A stretch of DNA of 64,000 nt from JBBDIX01 sp050486225 (GTDB taxonomy: Bacteria; Actinomycetota; Nitriliruptoria; Nitriliruptorales; Nitriliruptoraceae): positions 124,001 through 188,000 of the forward strand of contig JBJHCV010000002.1 of the NCBI GenBank assembly GCA_050486225.1, written 5' to 3'. Below the pieces are notes generated by a model. It saw only the letters and a program-made list of their open reading frames with translations. It was not told the DNA's origin and made no database searches. The translations under genes and the position numbers were made by a program. Below are positions 25,786 through 33,518 of the stretch, piece by piece. How positions within the stretch are numbered: the first letter of the stretch is position 1; the number at the start of each line of letters is the position of its first letter.

Positions 25786-26735
25786 GGCCGTTTCCTGCCG
25801 TGGAGCGCCAGGTACACGTCCTCGAGCGACGCCTCCAGCGGGACGACCGCGTGGACCCGAGCGCCGGCGTGCACCAGCGCGGCGACGACGTCGGGCACGT
25901 GCACCCCGGCGAGTTCCTCCGTGTCCAGCTGCCCACCCCGCACCGAACGAACCGTCGCTCCGCACTCCTCGACGATCCGGCGCGCCGTGTCGACGTCGCG
26001 AGGGTCGACGTCGACACGCAGCCGACCGATCCCCAGCTCCGCCGCCAGGGTTGACGGCGGTCCGGTGGCGATGACCCGACCGTGCTCGAGCACGACGACC
26101 CGGTCACACAGCTGCTGCACCTCCACCAGGTTGTGACTGCAGATCACGACACACCGGGACTCCTCCCGGGCGAGCCGGTCGACGAGTTCTCGCACGTCGC
26201 GACTGGCGACGGGGTCGAGCATCGCCGTCGGCTCGTCGAGCAGGAGCAGAGGCGGTTCGGGCAGGAGCGCACGCGCGAACGCGAGCCGCTGCCGCATGCC
26301 GGAACTGAATCCCTGGACGCGCTCGTCGGTCCGTCTCGACAGTTCGAACCGCTCGAGCAGGTCGCGGGTGCGTTCCACGGTCACGGCTCGGTCGACCCCG
26401 AACACGTCGCCGACGAAGTGGAGGTTCTGTTCGGCCGTGAGTCGGTCGTCGACCGCCGGATTCGCGCTCACCACCCCGGTCGCCCGACGCACGGCTGGAC
26501 CGTCGACCTGCGGATCGAGGCCATGGACGCGTACCGACCCGGCATCCGGCGTGAGCACGCCGGTGAGGAGCCGAACCATCGTGGTCTTGCCCGCGCCGTT
26601 GTGCCCCAGGAGTCCGACGACCTCACCGGCCGAAGCCTGCAACGACGCCCCGTCGAGCGCGCGCACCTCACCGAACGCACGGTGCACCCCGTCCACACGC
26701 ACCACCGGTTCGGCGGGCGCGGCGAGGGACGTCAT
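25782..26735 (-). CDS. ABC transporter ATP-binding protein (NatA-like)
   Basis: A 317-residue ATPase from ATG 26735, where homology begins; the frame is open to 27509 upstream. Walker A is GHNGAGKTT (near 43-51), the signature reads FSSGMRQRLAFARALL, Walker B is LLLLDEPTAMLD and the H-loop lies in CSHNL. The C-terminal ~100 residues are the accessory domain of CcmA/NatA-like exporters. Paired with the downstream permease by a GTGA overlap. It is the second ABC-2 exporter of the window and only distantly like the one at 10081-11864. Confidence 0.92.
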   Translation of the reverse strand: MTSLAAPAEPVVRVDGVHRAFGEVRALDGASLQASAGEVVGLLGHNGAGKTTMVRLLTGVLTPDAGSVRVHGLDPQVDGPAVRRATGVVSANPAVDDRLTAEQNLHFVGDVFGVDRAVTVERTRDLLERFELSRRTDERVQGFSSGMRQRLAFARALLPEPPLLLLDEPTAMLDPVASRDVRELVDRLAREESRCVVICSHNLVEVQQLCDRVVVLEHGRVIATGPPSTLAAELGIGRLRVDVDPRDVDTARRIVEECGATVRSVRGGQLDTEELAGVHVPDVVAALVHAGARVHAVVPLEASLEDVYLALHGRKRP

Positions 26736-26866
26736 CGAGGGTGCCTGTTCCCGAAGCGCAGCGCGCCGGACCGTGGGGAGGCGCCAACCTACCGCCGAGG
26801 CCAACATTCCCGCCGTCACCTGGCCGTACGCACGGGGCTCGCCGGTGCGTACGGGCACGGCACCCC

Positions 26867-26872
26867 TACGGT
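26867..26872 (+). promoter_or_regulatory. -10 box for csbD-like gene
   Basis: TACGGT lies 25 bases before the CsbD start. The implied leader is about 20 nt and carries GAGGAG as ribosome site. No clear -35 box, so an alternative sigma factor is possible. Confidence 0.35.
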
Positions 26873-26897
26873 GGACGGACACCACAGAGGAGTCAGG

Positions 26898-27119
26898 ATG
26901 AGCACCGAGGATCGCGCCGAGGGCACTGCCAAGGAGTGGATCGGCAAGGCGACGGGCGACAGGGAACTCGAGGTGGAGGGCCGTACGAAGCGCACCGTCG
27001 GGCGGGTGAAGCAGGCCGCCGAGGACGTCGCGGAAGGCGCCGAGGACGCGGTCGACGACCTGCGCGACGGGGCCCGAGGTGCCGCGCGTGCGGTGCGTGA
27101 CCAGTCCAGGAAGGACTGA
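26898..27119 (+). CDS. CsbD family stress-response protein
   Basis: A 73-residue, highly charged, helical protein. The CsbD signature D-R-A-E-G-T-A-K-E-W-I-G-K-A-T-G-D is at the N-terminus, followed by a long amphipathic helix rich in Ala, Glu, Asp and Arg with little hydrophobic core. Members are induced by general or osmotic stress through alternative sigma factors, but their molecular role is unknown. ATG 26898 is preceded by GAGGAGTCAGG. It is a single-gene unit ending before a strong hairpin. Confidence 0.88.
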   Translation: MSTEDRAEGTAKEWIGKATGDRELEVEGRTKRTVGRVKQAAEDVAEGAEDAVDDLRDGARGAARAVRDQSRKD

Positions 27120-27140
27120 ACCGGTGGCCCGCAGGTTCTC

Positions 27141-27171
27141 GGTCCGGTGTCGTGCGTCACGACGCCGGACC
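27141..27171. terminator. Bidirectional hairpin terminator
   Basis: GGTCCGG-T-GTCGTG and CACGAC-G-CCGGACC pair over 13 positions (plus a T-G wobble) with a three-base loop. It separates the convergent CsbD and small membrane protein genes. Confidence 0.72.
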
Positions 27172-27181
27172 GGTGGGCGGG

Positions 27182-27442
27182 TCAGCCCGTCCAGCCCAGC
27201 AGGCTCTCGCCCAGGGTGATGAACCCGTACCACGCGGCGAGCGTCACGACGGGCACGAGGGGCGCGACGCGCGGGCGCACCCGCCCGAGCCGCCACGCGA
27301 CCACCAGGCCCAGTGCCCATCCGACGGCGATGAGGGCGAGCGCCCAGGGCGGCGCGAGCAGTCCGCTGGCCGACAGCGGGAACACCCCGATGGCGACCTG
27401 CAGGAGGAGTGCGGACCAACGTCCGACGGTGTCCAGTGACAT
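27182..27442 (-). CDS. Small membrane protein, unknown function
   Basis: I do not recognise this 86-residue protein. It has three hydrophobic segments (about 9-27, 32-50 and 59-78) joined by an Arg-rich cytosolic loop (WRLGRVRPR). The ATG at 27442 has GGAGACGC upstream. It lies 82 bases downstream of the UGA-containing TlpA-like gene on the same strand, so co-transcription is possible. A role as a membrane partner of that redox protein would be speculation; it lacks cysteines and is not CcdA-like. Confidence 0.6.
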   Translation of the reverse strand: MSLDTVGRWSALLLQVAIGVFPLSASGLLAPPWALALIAVGWALGLVVAWRLGRVRPRVAPLVPVVTLAAWYGFITLGESLLGWTG

Positions 27443-27524
27443 GTGCGTCTCCGTGTCTCGACGACAGGTGAGACGACGTCGACTGCCCTGCGGTTCCCCA
27501 CGGCACCAAGGATCGCAGAAGGTC

Positions 27525-28100
27525 TCAGCCTGACGTCGCGAGCGCTTCGACCTCGTCGCGGACCGTGGTCATCGACGGGCGCGCAGCCCGGAACACGACG
27601 GCGCCCTCCTCGTCGAGCAGGACCCACGCGGGCTGGTAGTTCAGGCCGAAGTGGCCGAACAGCGCACCGTCCTCGGAGGCGGCGTGCGGCAGGCCGTGAA
27701 GACCATGGGCGTCCACGAAGTCCTGCATGGCGGCGACTCGGCCGAACCCTGCGACGCCGAGGAACCGCACCCTTCCGTCGAACTCTCGCGCCAACTGCGC
27801 GACCTCGGGAGCCTCCCGAGCACACACGGTTCACCAGGGTGCCCAGAACCACACGGCGAGGGCCTGACCGGCGAACTCGGCGCCGACGACCTGACCACCG
27901 TCGACGGCCGGGGCAGCGAAGTCGAGCAGCGTCGGCCCGGCGCGTGTCGGAGGTCCAGAGGCTTCGGGGGCGTCACGCATCGCAGCCTCGTCACCGACCT
28001 CCCCGGCGGGCGACGACACGGGACCGGGATCCTCGGACACCGGACTGCTGCACGCCGCGAGGGCGACTGCGACGACGAGGATGCCGACACGACCGCGCAT
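27525..28100 (-). CDS. TlpA/MPT53-like thioredoxin-fold lipoprotein with in-frame UGA (probable selenocysteine, UxxC)
   Basis: Read through one TGA (27833-27831), this is a 191-residue thiol-disulfide protein of the TlpA/DsbE group, closest in pattern to mycobacterial MPT53. ATG 28100 has GGGAGGG upstream. A lipoprotein signal with lipobox L-A-A-C puts the lipid on Cys17, so the protein works outside the membrane. The redoxin domain begins near 60. The active site reads W-F-W-A-P-W-U-T-V-C, with UGA at residue 90 in place of the first Cys of CxxC and Cys93 retained. Downstream, the frame stays coding with the MPT53-like A-x-E-A-P, and the cis-Pro is in YQPAW (Pro157). A hairpin just after the UGA fits a bacterial SECIS. 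TACCGT at 28133-28128 is a likely -10 box. The alternatives are a nonsense mutation or a base error (TGC to TGA). Confidence 0.82.
27804..27833 (-). promoter_or_regulatory. Candidate bacterial SECIS element
   Basis: After the UGA (27833-27831) come ten bases and then CTCGGGAGGCTCCCGAG (27820-27804): a perfect 7-bp stem closed by the loop GGC. The loop starts 17 nt after the UGA and its first two bases are G, which fits the bacterial SECIS model (stem-loop inside the coding region, G among the first two loop bases, loop about 16-37 nt from UGA). The stem uses the codons GCT, CGG and GCT, which look uncommon in this GC-rich gene set. Confidence 0.72.
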
Positions 28101-28278
28101 GGTGAGCCCTCCCGACATCCATCCGCGACGGTAGCGGGGCTCCGGGCCGCCGTGTCCGGTCCCGACCGGTTCGATCCACCCGTCCGTTCGTCGGGGGTGG
28201 ACCCTGGCCACCTCCCTATCGTGGTGACGCTTCCCCGCGAGGTCCTCACCAGACCTCGCCAGGTTCGAGAGGTGCGAC

Positions 28279-28923
28279 ATGTCCGAGTCCCGTCCCGGCG
28301 ACCGCGCTGAGGTCAGCGGAGACGACCCGACGCTCGTGTTCGACGACACGGTCGTCGACGAGGCGGTCGTGCAGGAATCGGTCGACACCACACGCACGCA
28401 ACCGCTGACGGGTCCCACCGGGGCGCCCGCCACCGATCCGGACCACCGACAGCGCCGGTGGCGAGCGGTGGTCATCGGCCTGGTCGGTGCCGCCGTCGGG
28501 TTCGGTCTCGCGCTGCTGATCGTCGCACTCGCGGGCAACGACGCGGTCGGCGACGAGGTGACGGCGTCCGAGATCGAGGCGCTGGAGTCCGGACTCGAGT
28601 CCCGCGACGCGCGCATCTCCGAACTCGAGGCTGCACTCGACGAGGCCCGAGCGGCCTCCGCGGGCAACGACCAGGATGCCGACGCGCGCAGTCGGGCGCT
28701 CGACGAGCGCGCCGAGGTCCTCGAGGAGTGGTCTGCGGACCTGTCCGAACGTGAGGAGGACATCGCCCGCCGCGAGGCAGACCTCGACGAACGCGAACGC
28801 CGACTCGAGCAACGCGAGCGTGACGAGGGTGGCGGCGACACCGGTGGTCAGCTCGTCGACGACGAGGTCGTGGACGGGATCGTGCAACGGGTCCTGGAAC
28901 GGCTGCGCAGCCTGTTCGAGTGA
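28279..28923 (+). CDS. Single-TM coiled-coil protein, unknown function
   Basis: A 214-residue protein with no family I can name. Residues 1-58 are acidic and disordered, TM is about 62-85 (VVIGLVGAAVGFGLALLIVAL), and the external part is a long coiled coil (about 95-190) of heptads rich in Glu, Arg and Leu with repeats like L-x-E-R-E. A short hydrophobic helix ends the protein (I-V-Q-R-V-L-E-R-L-R-S-L-F). A scaffold or envelope-tethering role would fit, without evidence. AGAGGT precedes the ATG, and TATCGT at 28217-28222 is a possible -10 box. It is divergent from the UGA-containing lipoprotein gene. Confidence 0.7.
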   Translation: MSESRPGDRAEVSGDDPTLVFDDTVVDEAVVQESVDTTRTQPLTGPTGAPATDPDHRQRRWRAVVIGLVGAAVGFGLALLIVALAGNDAVGDEVTASEIEALESGLESRDARISELEAALDEARAASAGNDQDADARSRALDERAEVLEEWSADLSEREEDIARREADLDERERRLEQRERDEGGGDTGGQLVDDEVVDGIVQRVLERLRSLFE

Positions 28924-28944
28924 CGACGGCCGGTGCCGCCGTCA
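28921..28944. terminator. Bidirectional hairpin holding both stop codons
   Basis: TGACG-A-CGGC and GCCG-C-CGTCA form a nine-pair stem with one mismatch and a four-base loop. The TGA stops of the coiled-coil gene and of the convergent kinase gene are the two outer arms. Confidence 0.6.
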
Positions 28945-30594
28945 GCCGGTCGGCAGCCTGACCTCGAAGCACGCACCCTGTTCCTGCCCGTTCGACGCGG
29001 TGATCTCCCCGTCGTGCAGGCGCACCAGTTCGCGCGCCAGCGACAGGCCGAGTCCCGTGCCCGGTTTCGCGTGCCGATGCAGCTCCGGCCCCTGCACGAA
29101 CGGTTCGAAGATCAGTTCGAGGTAGCCAGGATCTATTCCCGGGCCGTCGTCACACACACGAACCACCGCGTGATCGCCGGTGGCGAACAGCACGACACGG
29201 ATGGCGGCGTCCATGGGGGTGTGCCGCACGGCGTTCGCGACGAGGTTGCCCACGACACGCTCGATCTTCGGTCCGTCGACGATGCCGGTCACCTCGGCGA
29301 GGTCCAGTTCGATGCGGCGGCCGACGTGGTCGACCTCGTTGACGGCCCGGATGACCAGTTCACGCAGGTCGCAGGGCTGGCGGTTCGCGGCGACGAGGCC
29401 GCTCGTCAGCCGGTCCACGTCGAGCAGGTCGGTGATCAGGCGTGTGAGTCGACCGGCGTTGACCCCGAGCCGCTCGACCAGTTCCGCACGGGCACGCTCG
29501 TCGAGCCTGCCGTCATGGTCCCGCAGGGTCTCGATGAACCCGACGATCGCAGTCAACGGGGTGCGCAGTTCGTGCGACGTCGCGCGCAGGAACGCAACCC
29601 GGATCTCCTCGCTGCGCGCGAGTCGGTCGATCGTCTCGCGCAGCTGCGAGATGTCGGTGGTCGCGGCGATCATCCCCGCGAACGCTCCGGACTCGTCGCG
29701 GTGCGGTGCGGCCGTCACCAGCGCTGGGAACGACGTCCCGTCGGACCGGCTGAGGTCGAGCTCGCCACTCCAGGTCTCACCCTGTTCGAGGCGAGCCATC
29801 ACGTCCTGCGTGAGGCCGTGCGAGGACGGGGGCACGATGACGTCCTGCAACGGAACGCCCGCGACGTCGGTCGACCTCCATCCGTGGAGGCGTTCGGCCG
29901 CTGGGTTCACGTAGCGGATGCGTCCCGTTCGGTCAGTGGCGACCACCGCCTCGTCGACGGCATCGAGCAGCTGGGCCTGGAACCACTGCTGCTGCTGGGC
30001 GAGTCGCCGTTGCTCCGCCTCGTGCTCCATTTCGAGGTTGCGCGTGGCGAGGGACGTCGACAGGTCGTGCGCGTCGACGAGTGACCGCTCCATGCGCCGC
30101 AACAGGAGCGAGCAGGCGATCGCGACGACCGCGTTCATGAACAGCAGGTTCAGCGTGACGATGACCCACTCCGCCGGCCCTTCGAGTCCTGCGGCCGTCA
30201 GGTTCGGGTCGGCGGCTCCAGAGACGCCGAAACCCACCAGGGTGGCCGCGTTGACCACCAGCGCCGCGATCGCCGGACCCAGGCCCAGCAGCAGGGCGGC
30301 GAGCAGGGGGAACGCCATCAGGTAGATGAGGCCGACCGATCCGATGATCCCCAGGAAGAACACCGCAAGACCGTAGGACGCGGCCAGCAGCACGAGGGCT
30401 CGGACGCGGTACGGGATCGACGGCACGAACGTGACGATGCCGACGACGAGCAGGGCGACCACGTCGACGACGATGATGTCGAACCGGTCGATCGTCACCG
30501 CGAACAGAATGCTCGGGACCGCGACCAGCACCCCGAGTGCGAGCACGATCCGCAGCACGCGCGCCAGCAGTTGGGCACGCCACTGCTCGATCAC
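28942..30594 (-). CDS. Membrane PAS histidine kinase, orphan
   Basis: A 550-residue sensor kinase. The N-terminal 200 residues hold about six TM helices, then a short coiled coil, a PAS domain (about 210-325, containing Y-V-N-P-A-A-E-R-L-H-G), HisKA with the phospho-acceptor in S-H-E-L-R-T-P (His341), and HATPase with N-box N-L-V-A-N-A-V-R-H, G1 DDGPGID and G2 GTGLGLSL. No response regulator adjoins, so the partner is elsewhere. The start is uncertain: GTG 30594 lacks a ribosome site, whereas a perfect AGGAGG sits six bases before an in-frame ACG at about 30636-30634, which would add 14 residues. Confidence 0.9.
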   Translation of the reverse strand: MIEQWRAQLLARVLRIVLALGVLVAVPSILFAVTIDRFDIIVVDVVALLVVGIVTFVPSIPYRVRALVLLAASYGLAVFFLGIIGSVGLIYLMAFPLLAALLLGLGPAIAALVVNAATLVGFGVSGAADPNLTAAGLEGPAEWVIVTLNLLFMNAVVAIACSLLLRRMERSLVDAHDLSTSLATRNLEMEHEAEQRRLAQQQQWFQAQLLDAVDEAVVATDRTGRIRYVNPAAERLHGWRSTDVAGVPLQDVIVPPSSHGLTQDVMARLEQGETWSGELDLSRSDGTSFPALVTAAPHRDESGAFAGMIAATTDISQLRETIDRLARSEEIRVAFLRATSHELRTPLTAIVGFIETLRDHDGRLDERARAELVERLGVNAGRLTRLITDLLDVDRLTSGLVAANRQPCDLRELVIRAVNEVDHVGRRIELDLAEVTGIVDGPKIERVVGNLVANAVRHTPMDAAIRVVLFATGDHAVVRVCDDGPGIDPGYLELIFEPFVQGPELHRHAKPGTGLGLSLARELVRLHDGEITASNGQEQGACFEVRLPTG

Positions 30595-30759
30595 GGTCGC
30601 GACGTGTGACCGTGCCGCCCCCGCCTGTGGATCGCTCGTGGCACACCTCCTGAGGGTGTGGCACCCCGGGAACCCCGGCACCCCGGCCGGAAGGTACCGA
30701 CGCGGCCCTTCGTCCGAACGGTCATGCGCCCTCGTCGTACATCGGGGACCCTCGTGTCC

Positions 30760-31308
30760 ATGACCACCTGCATCGCACTGCTCCGCGGCATCAATGTCGG
30801 CGGCCACCGTCGCATCCGGATGCCGGACCTCCAGCGCCTGTGCACGCGCATGGGGTTCGACGACGTGCGCACCTACGTCCAGAGCGGCAATGTCGTGTTC
30901 ACCACGACGGACGACGCAGCCTCCGTGGAACGCGCGCTCGAGGGCGGGCTCGCCGAGGAGTTCGACCTGCAAACACCGGTGATCGTGCGAACGGCGGAGG
31001 AACTGGCGGACGTCGTGGCCCGCAATCCGTTCGCGGCCCAGGCGAACGCCGACCCGACCCGCGTGCACGTCGCGTTCCTGTCCGCCGAACCCGCAGACCC
31101 GGCCACCCTGACGTTCGGTCCCGACGAGTTCGCGCCCGAACGCATCGAGTCCGGCGACCGCGTCCGCTACCTGCTGCTGCCCGGCGGGATCGGTCGCAGT
31201 CGGCTCGCCGCCGCGCTCGCCTCGCGATCTGCGGACGTGGACGTCACCCTGCGCAACTGGCGCACGGTCATGCGTCTGCTCGCGATGGCGGGCGTCGCGC
31301 AGCGCTGA
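30760..31308 (+). CDS. DUF1697 family protein
   Basis: A 182-residue cytosolic protein. Family hallmarks are I-A-L-L-R-G-I-N-V-G-G at the N-terminus, V-R-T-Y-V-Q-S-G-N-V-V-F near 38, R-N-P-F in the middle and a C-terminal T-L-R-N-W-R-T-V block. Its biochemical role is unknown; structures show two ferredoxin-like repeats. The ATG at 30760 was chosen by the conserved MTTCIALLRG start; GTG 30754, with GGGGA upstream, would add two residues. Confidence 0.9.
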   Translation: MTTCIALLRGINVGGHRRIRMPDLQRLCTRMGFDDVRTYVQSGNVVFTTTDDAASVERALEGGLAEEFDLQTPVIVRTAEELADVVARNPFAAQANADPTRVHVAFLSAEPADPATLTFGPDEFAPERIESGDRVRYLLLPGGIGRSRLAAALASRSADVDVTLRNWRTVMRLLAMAGVAQR

Positions 31309-31372
31309 CCCGAGGCCGTGGTTCGCGTCGGTTACCGGAGGCGATGGCCCCCTCCGCGACGGTCGTGCCCCC

Positions 31373-31378
31373 TACGCT
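31373..31378 (+). promoter_or_regulatory. -10 box for aldo/keto reductase gene
   Basis: TACGCT lies 32 bases before the reductase ATG. No convincing -35 box. Confidence 0.3.
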
Positions 31379-31409
31379 GCCCGACAGACGGAGACGACTA
31401 CCGGACGGG

Positions 31410-32321
31410 ATGACGATGGAGACACGTACGCTCGGACGCACCGGGTACGAGGCGACGGTGCTCGGCTACGGCAGCATGGGCCTTCGCGACGAACCCGCCG
31501 GGCAGAGGCTCGACGAGGCGCACGCCGGAAGGCTGCTCAACTCGGTGCTCGACCAGGGGATCAACCTGATCGACACGTCGCCGGACTACGGCGTCGCCGA
31601 GGAGCGCATCGGACGCCACCTGTCCCACCGGCGCGACGAGTACTTCCTCGCCTCGAAGTGCGGGTGCCTCGCCGGGTGGACCGCGACCAACGCCAGAGAC
31701 CGGAGCCCTCACGACTTCGGACGTGACAACATCGTCGCCGCGCTCGAGCAGAGCCTACGACGGCTCGACACCGACCACCTCGACCTGCTCCAGGTCCACA
31801 GTTCAGAGACACGCTCGGCACCCCTGGAGGAGGACCGGGTCGTGGAGACCATGGTGGAACTGCGCGACCAGGGAAAGGTCCGGTTCCTTGGGATGTCGTC
31901 GACACTGCCCGACCTGTCGGAACACATCGCACTCGGCGTGTTCGACGTCTTCCAGATTCCGTACTCGGTCCTGCAACCCGAACACCACGGGGCGATCCAC
32001 GACGCGGCAGCGGCGGGCGCGGGCGTGCTCGTGCGCGGAGGCGCCGCCAAGGGCGCTCCGTCGGGCACCGTGGCGCAGTCGACTCGCTTCAGCCACCTCA
32101 CCGAGGTGTGGGAGCAGGCCGACCTCGACGACCTCCACGAAGGCATGAGCCCGATGGAGTTCACGCTGCGGTTCACGATCAGCCATCCGGGCATGACCAG
32201 CACGATCGTGGGGACCACGAACCCGACACACCTGCAGGACAACCTCGCGGCCGCGGCCCACGGACCGCTGCCCCCCGACGTCTACGAGGAGGCGTTGCGG
32301 CGGCTCGGCATCTCCACCTGA
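31410..32321 (+). CDS. Aldo/keto reductase family protein
   Basis: A 303-residue TIM-barrel protein that should reduce an aldehyde or ketone with NADPH. The start region reads R-T-L-G-R-T-G-Y-E-A-T-V-L-G-Y-G, the first catalytic pair is in N-L-I-D-T-S-P-D-Y-G (Asp and Tyr), and Lys is in F-L-A-S-K-C-G. The usual catalytic His segment appears as D-L-L-Q-V-H-S. The C-terminal cofactor segment is T-S-T-I-V-G-T-T-N-P, similar to the YajO/PdxI-like and L-galactose dehydrogenase-like groups. Two in-frame ATGs (31410 and 31416) are possible. The substrate is unknown. Confidence 0.87.
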   Translation: MTMETRTLGRTGYEATVLGYGSMGLRDEPAGQRLDEAHAGRLLNSVLDQGINLIDTSPDYGVAEERIGRHLSHRRDEYFLASKCGCLAGWTATNARDRSPHDFGRDNIVAALEQSLRRLDTDHLDLLQVHSSETRSAPLEEDRVVETMVELRDQGKVRFLGMSSTLPDLSEHIALGVFDVFQIPYSVLQPEHHGAIHDAAAAGAGVLVRGGAAKGAPSGTVAQSTRFSHLTEVWEQADLDDLHEGMSPMEFTLRFTISHPGMTSTIVGTTNPTHLQDNLAAAAHGPLPPDVYEEALRRLGIST

Positions 32322-32350
32322 TCCAGGAGCGAGTGAAGGACCGGCTCGGG

Positions 32351-32365
32351 GACCGGCTCCCGGTC
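32351..32365. terminator. Short hairpin between convergent genes
   Basis: GACCGG, loop CTC, CCGGTC forms a perfect 6-bp hairpin that reaches into the stop codon of the DoxX gene. A direct copy of the left arm (GGACCGGCTC) lies just upstream. Confidence 0.45.
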
Positions 32366-32753
32366 ACCACCCGTACAGCGCCGCCACGGGTCCCTGGCCG
32401 TAGATGACGGCGAGCCCGCCCATCGCGCCGACGTTCTTGAGGAAGATGCGGAACTGCTGACGCCGTGCCTGCCAATCGTCCTCACGCCAGAACGGGTGCC
32501 CCGCGATGGTGGTCGGGACCATCACCACGAACAGGATCAGTGCGCCCAGCTGGGGGAACAGTCCCGTCGCCATCAGGATCCCGCCGACGAACATGAGCGC
32601 ACCGTTCACGCGCACCATCAGGCGCGGGAACGGCACGCCGATGGACCGCGCGGCCCGAACCTGGTTGTCGTGTTCGTGCAGCGTGTTCAGCAGGCCGCCG
32701 TGCACGAACATCGTCGCGAGAAGGATGCGTCCGAAGACGATCTCGAGGGGCAT
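32364..32753 (-). CDS. DoxX family membrane protein
   Basis: A 129-residue protein with four TM helices, the normal DoxX size. The start M-P-L-E-I-V-F-G-R-I-L-L has GGGAGACC upstream. Helix 1 carries F-V-H-G-G and helix 3 G-G-I-L-M-A-T-G-L-F-P-Q. The H-P-F-W segment before the last helix is common in the family. DoxX proteins associate with redox or thiol-stress complexes in actinobacteria, but the role here is unproven. Confidence 0.82.
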   Translation of the reverse strand: MPLEIVFGRILLATMFVHGGLLNTLHEHDNQVRAARSIGVPFPRLMVRVNGALMFVGGILMATGLFPQLGALILFVVMVPTTIAGHPFWREDDWQARRQQFRIFLKNVGAMGGLAVIYGQGPVAALYGW

Positions 32754-32855
32754 GGCGGTCTCCCGGAGGACGGATGGCGTGATGCAGGGTGTTGGCAACC
32801 GTAGGCCCGACCGGGCGAGTTCGGCCGGTCGCCCGTCGAATCGCGACCTGAGCTC

Positions 32856-33371
32856 TCAGCCCCAGAGCTGGGCGCTCACGGCTGCGAGGGCCGCGCACGC
32901 CACGGCGATGCCCGCGAGCCGGCACACGGCCGCGGCACGCCCGTGCTGGGGTGCGAACAGTGCGGGCAGCAGCGCAAGCAGCATCCCGATGGCGACCAGT
33001 CCGATCGATGCCCCGACCGAACCGGTGACCACCGCCGGCACGACGCCGAGGACCGCCAGGACGACGAACAGCATGGCGAGCACCAGGGTCACCTCGGGTG
33101 TCGGGTCACCCGTTCGCTGCGCACGTTCCCAACCCGTCGCGAGCAACCTCCGGACCGGACCCGACGACACGGGTGCGTCGGCGCGGGCCGGCCGGCGCAT
33201 GAGCACGTCCGTCAGGACCCAGGCCCCGAAGAACGTCGCCCCCATCGTGAGCGCCACTCCGACGTCACGTGACACCAACGCGTGGACACCGGCGCCGGCC
33301 GCGCCGCCAGCGAGCGCGGCGATCAGGCGACGGCTCCGACGTTCGATGCTGATCTCCTCGCACGTGAGCAC
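32856..33371 (-). CDS. Membrane protein with five TM helices, unknown function
   Basis: A 171-residue protein without a recognised family. Hydrophobic helices are near 15-34, 37-57, 92-112, 115-135 and 142-165. A short charged N-terminus (E-E-I-S-I-E-R-R-S-R-R) precedes TM1, and a cytosolic loop lies around residues 60-90. The start is a GTG at 33371 with no strong ribosome site. It is transcribed divergently from the PAS kinase gene and lies 102 bases upstream of the DoxX gene, possibly in the same unit. Confidence 0.65.
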   Translation of the reverse strand: MLTCEEISIERRSRRLIAALAGGAAGAGVHALVSRDVGVALTMGATFFGAWVLTDVLMRRPARADAPVSSGPVRRLLATGWERAQRTGDPTPEVTLVLAMLFVVLAVLGVVPAVVTGSVGASIGLVAIGMLLALLPALFAPQHGRAAAVCRLAGIAVACAALAAVSAQLWG

Positions 33372-33518
33372 CCGTCGGCCCCAGGGTCGAGCAGGACCGT
33401 CGTGAGGACACTAGCGTTGCCCGACAGGCGCTCACGGGTGTCGCGACCCGGATGGGCGGCGTCGCCGGGCACAGGGCCCATCCGCGACCGACGCGGTGAC
33501 GACGCGAAGGTCAAGATC

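Noticed and set aside
27525..27827. The post-UGA half as an independent small gene starting at GTG 27827
   Set aside because: That start would begin inside the CxxC motif without a ribosome site and without the signal peptide or the first half of the thioredoxin fold. The frame is continuous with the lipoprotein upstream.
27525..28100. Ordinary pseudogene created by a nonsense mutation
   Set aside because: Position at the redox Cys, an intact frame afterwards, conserved cis-Pro, and a SECIS-like hairpin at the right distance make it less likely than Sec coding. It is not excluded without the sel genes.
32340..32365. Direct repeat GGACCGGCTC as an attachment or insertion site
   Set aside because: Two copies only, both part of the terminator-like stem between convergent genes, with no integrase or transposase nearby.
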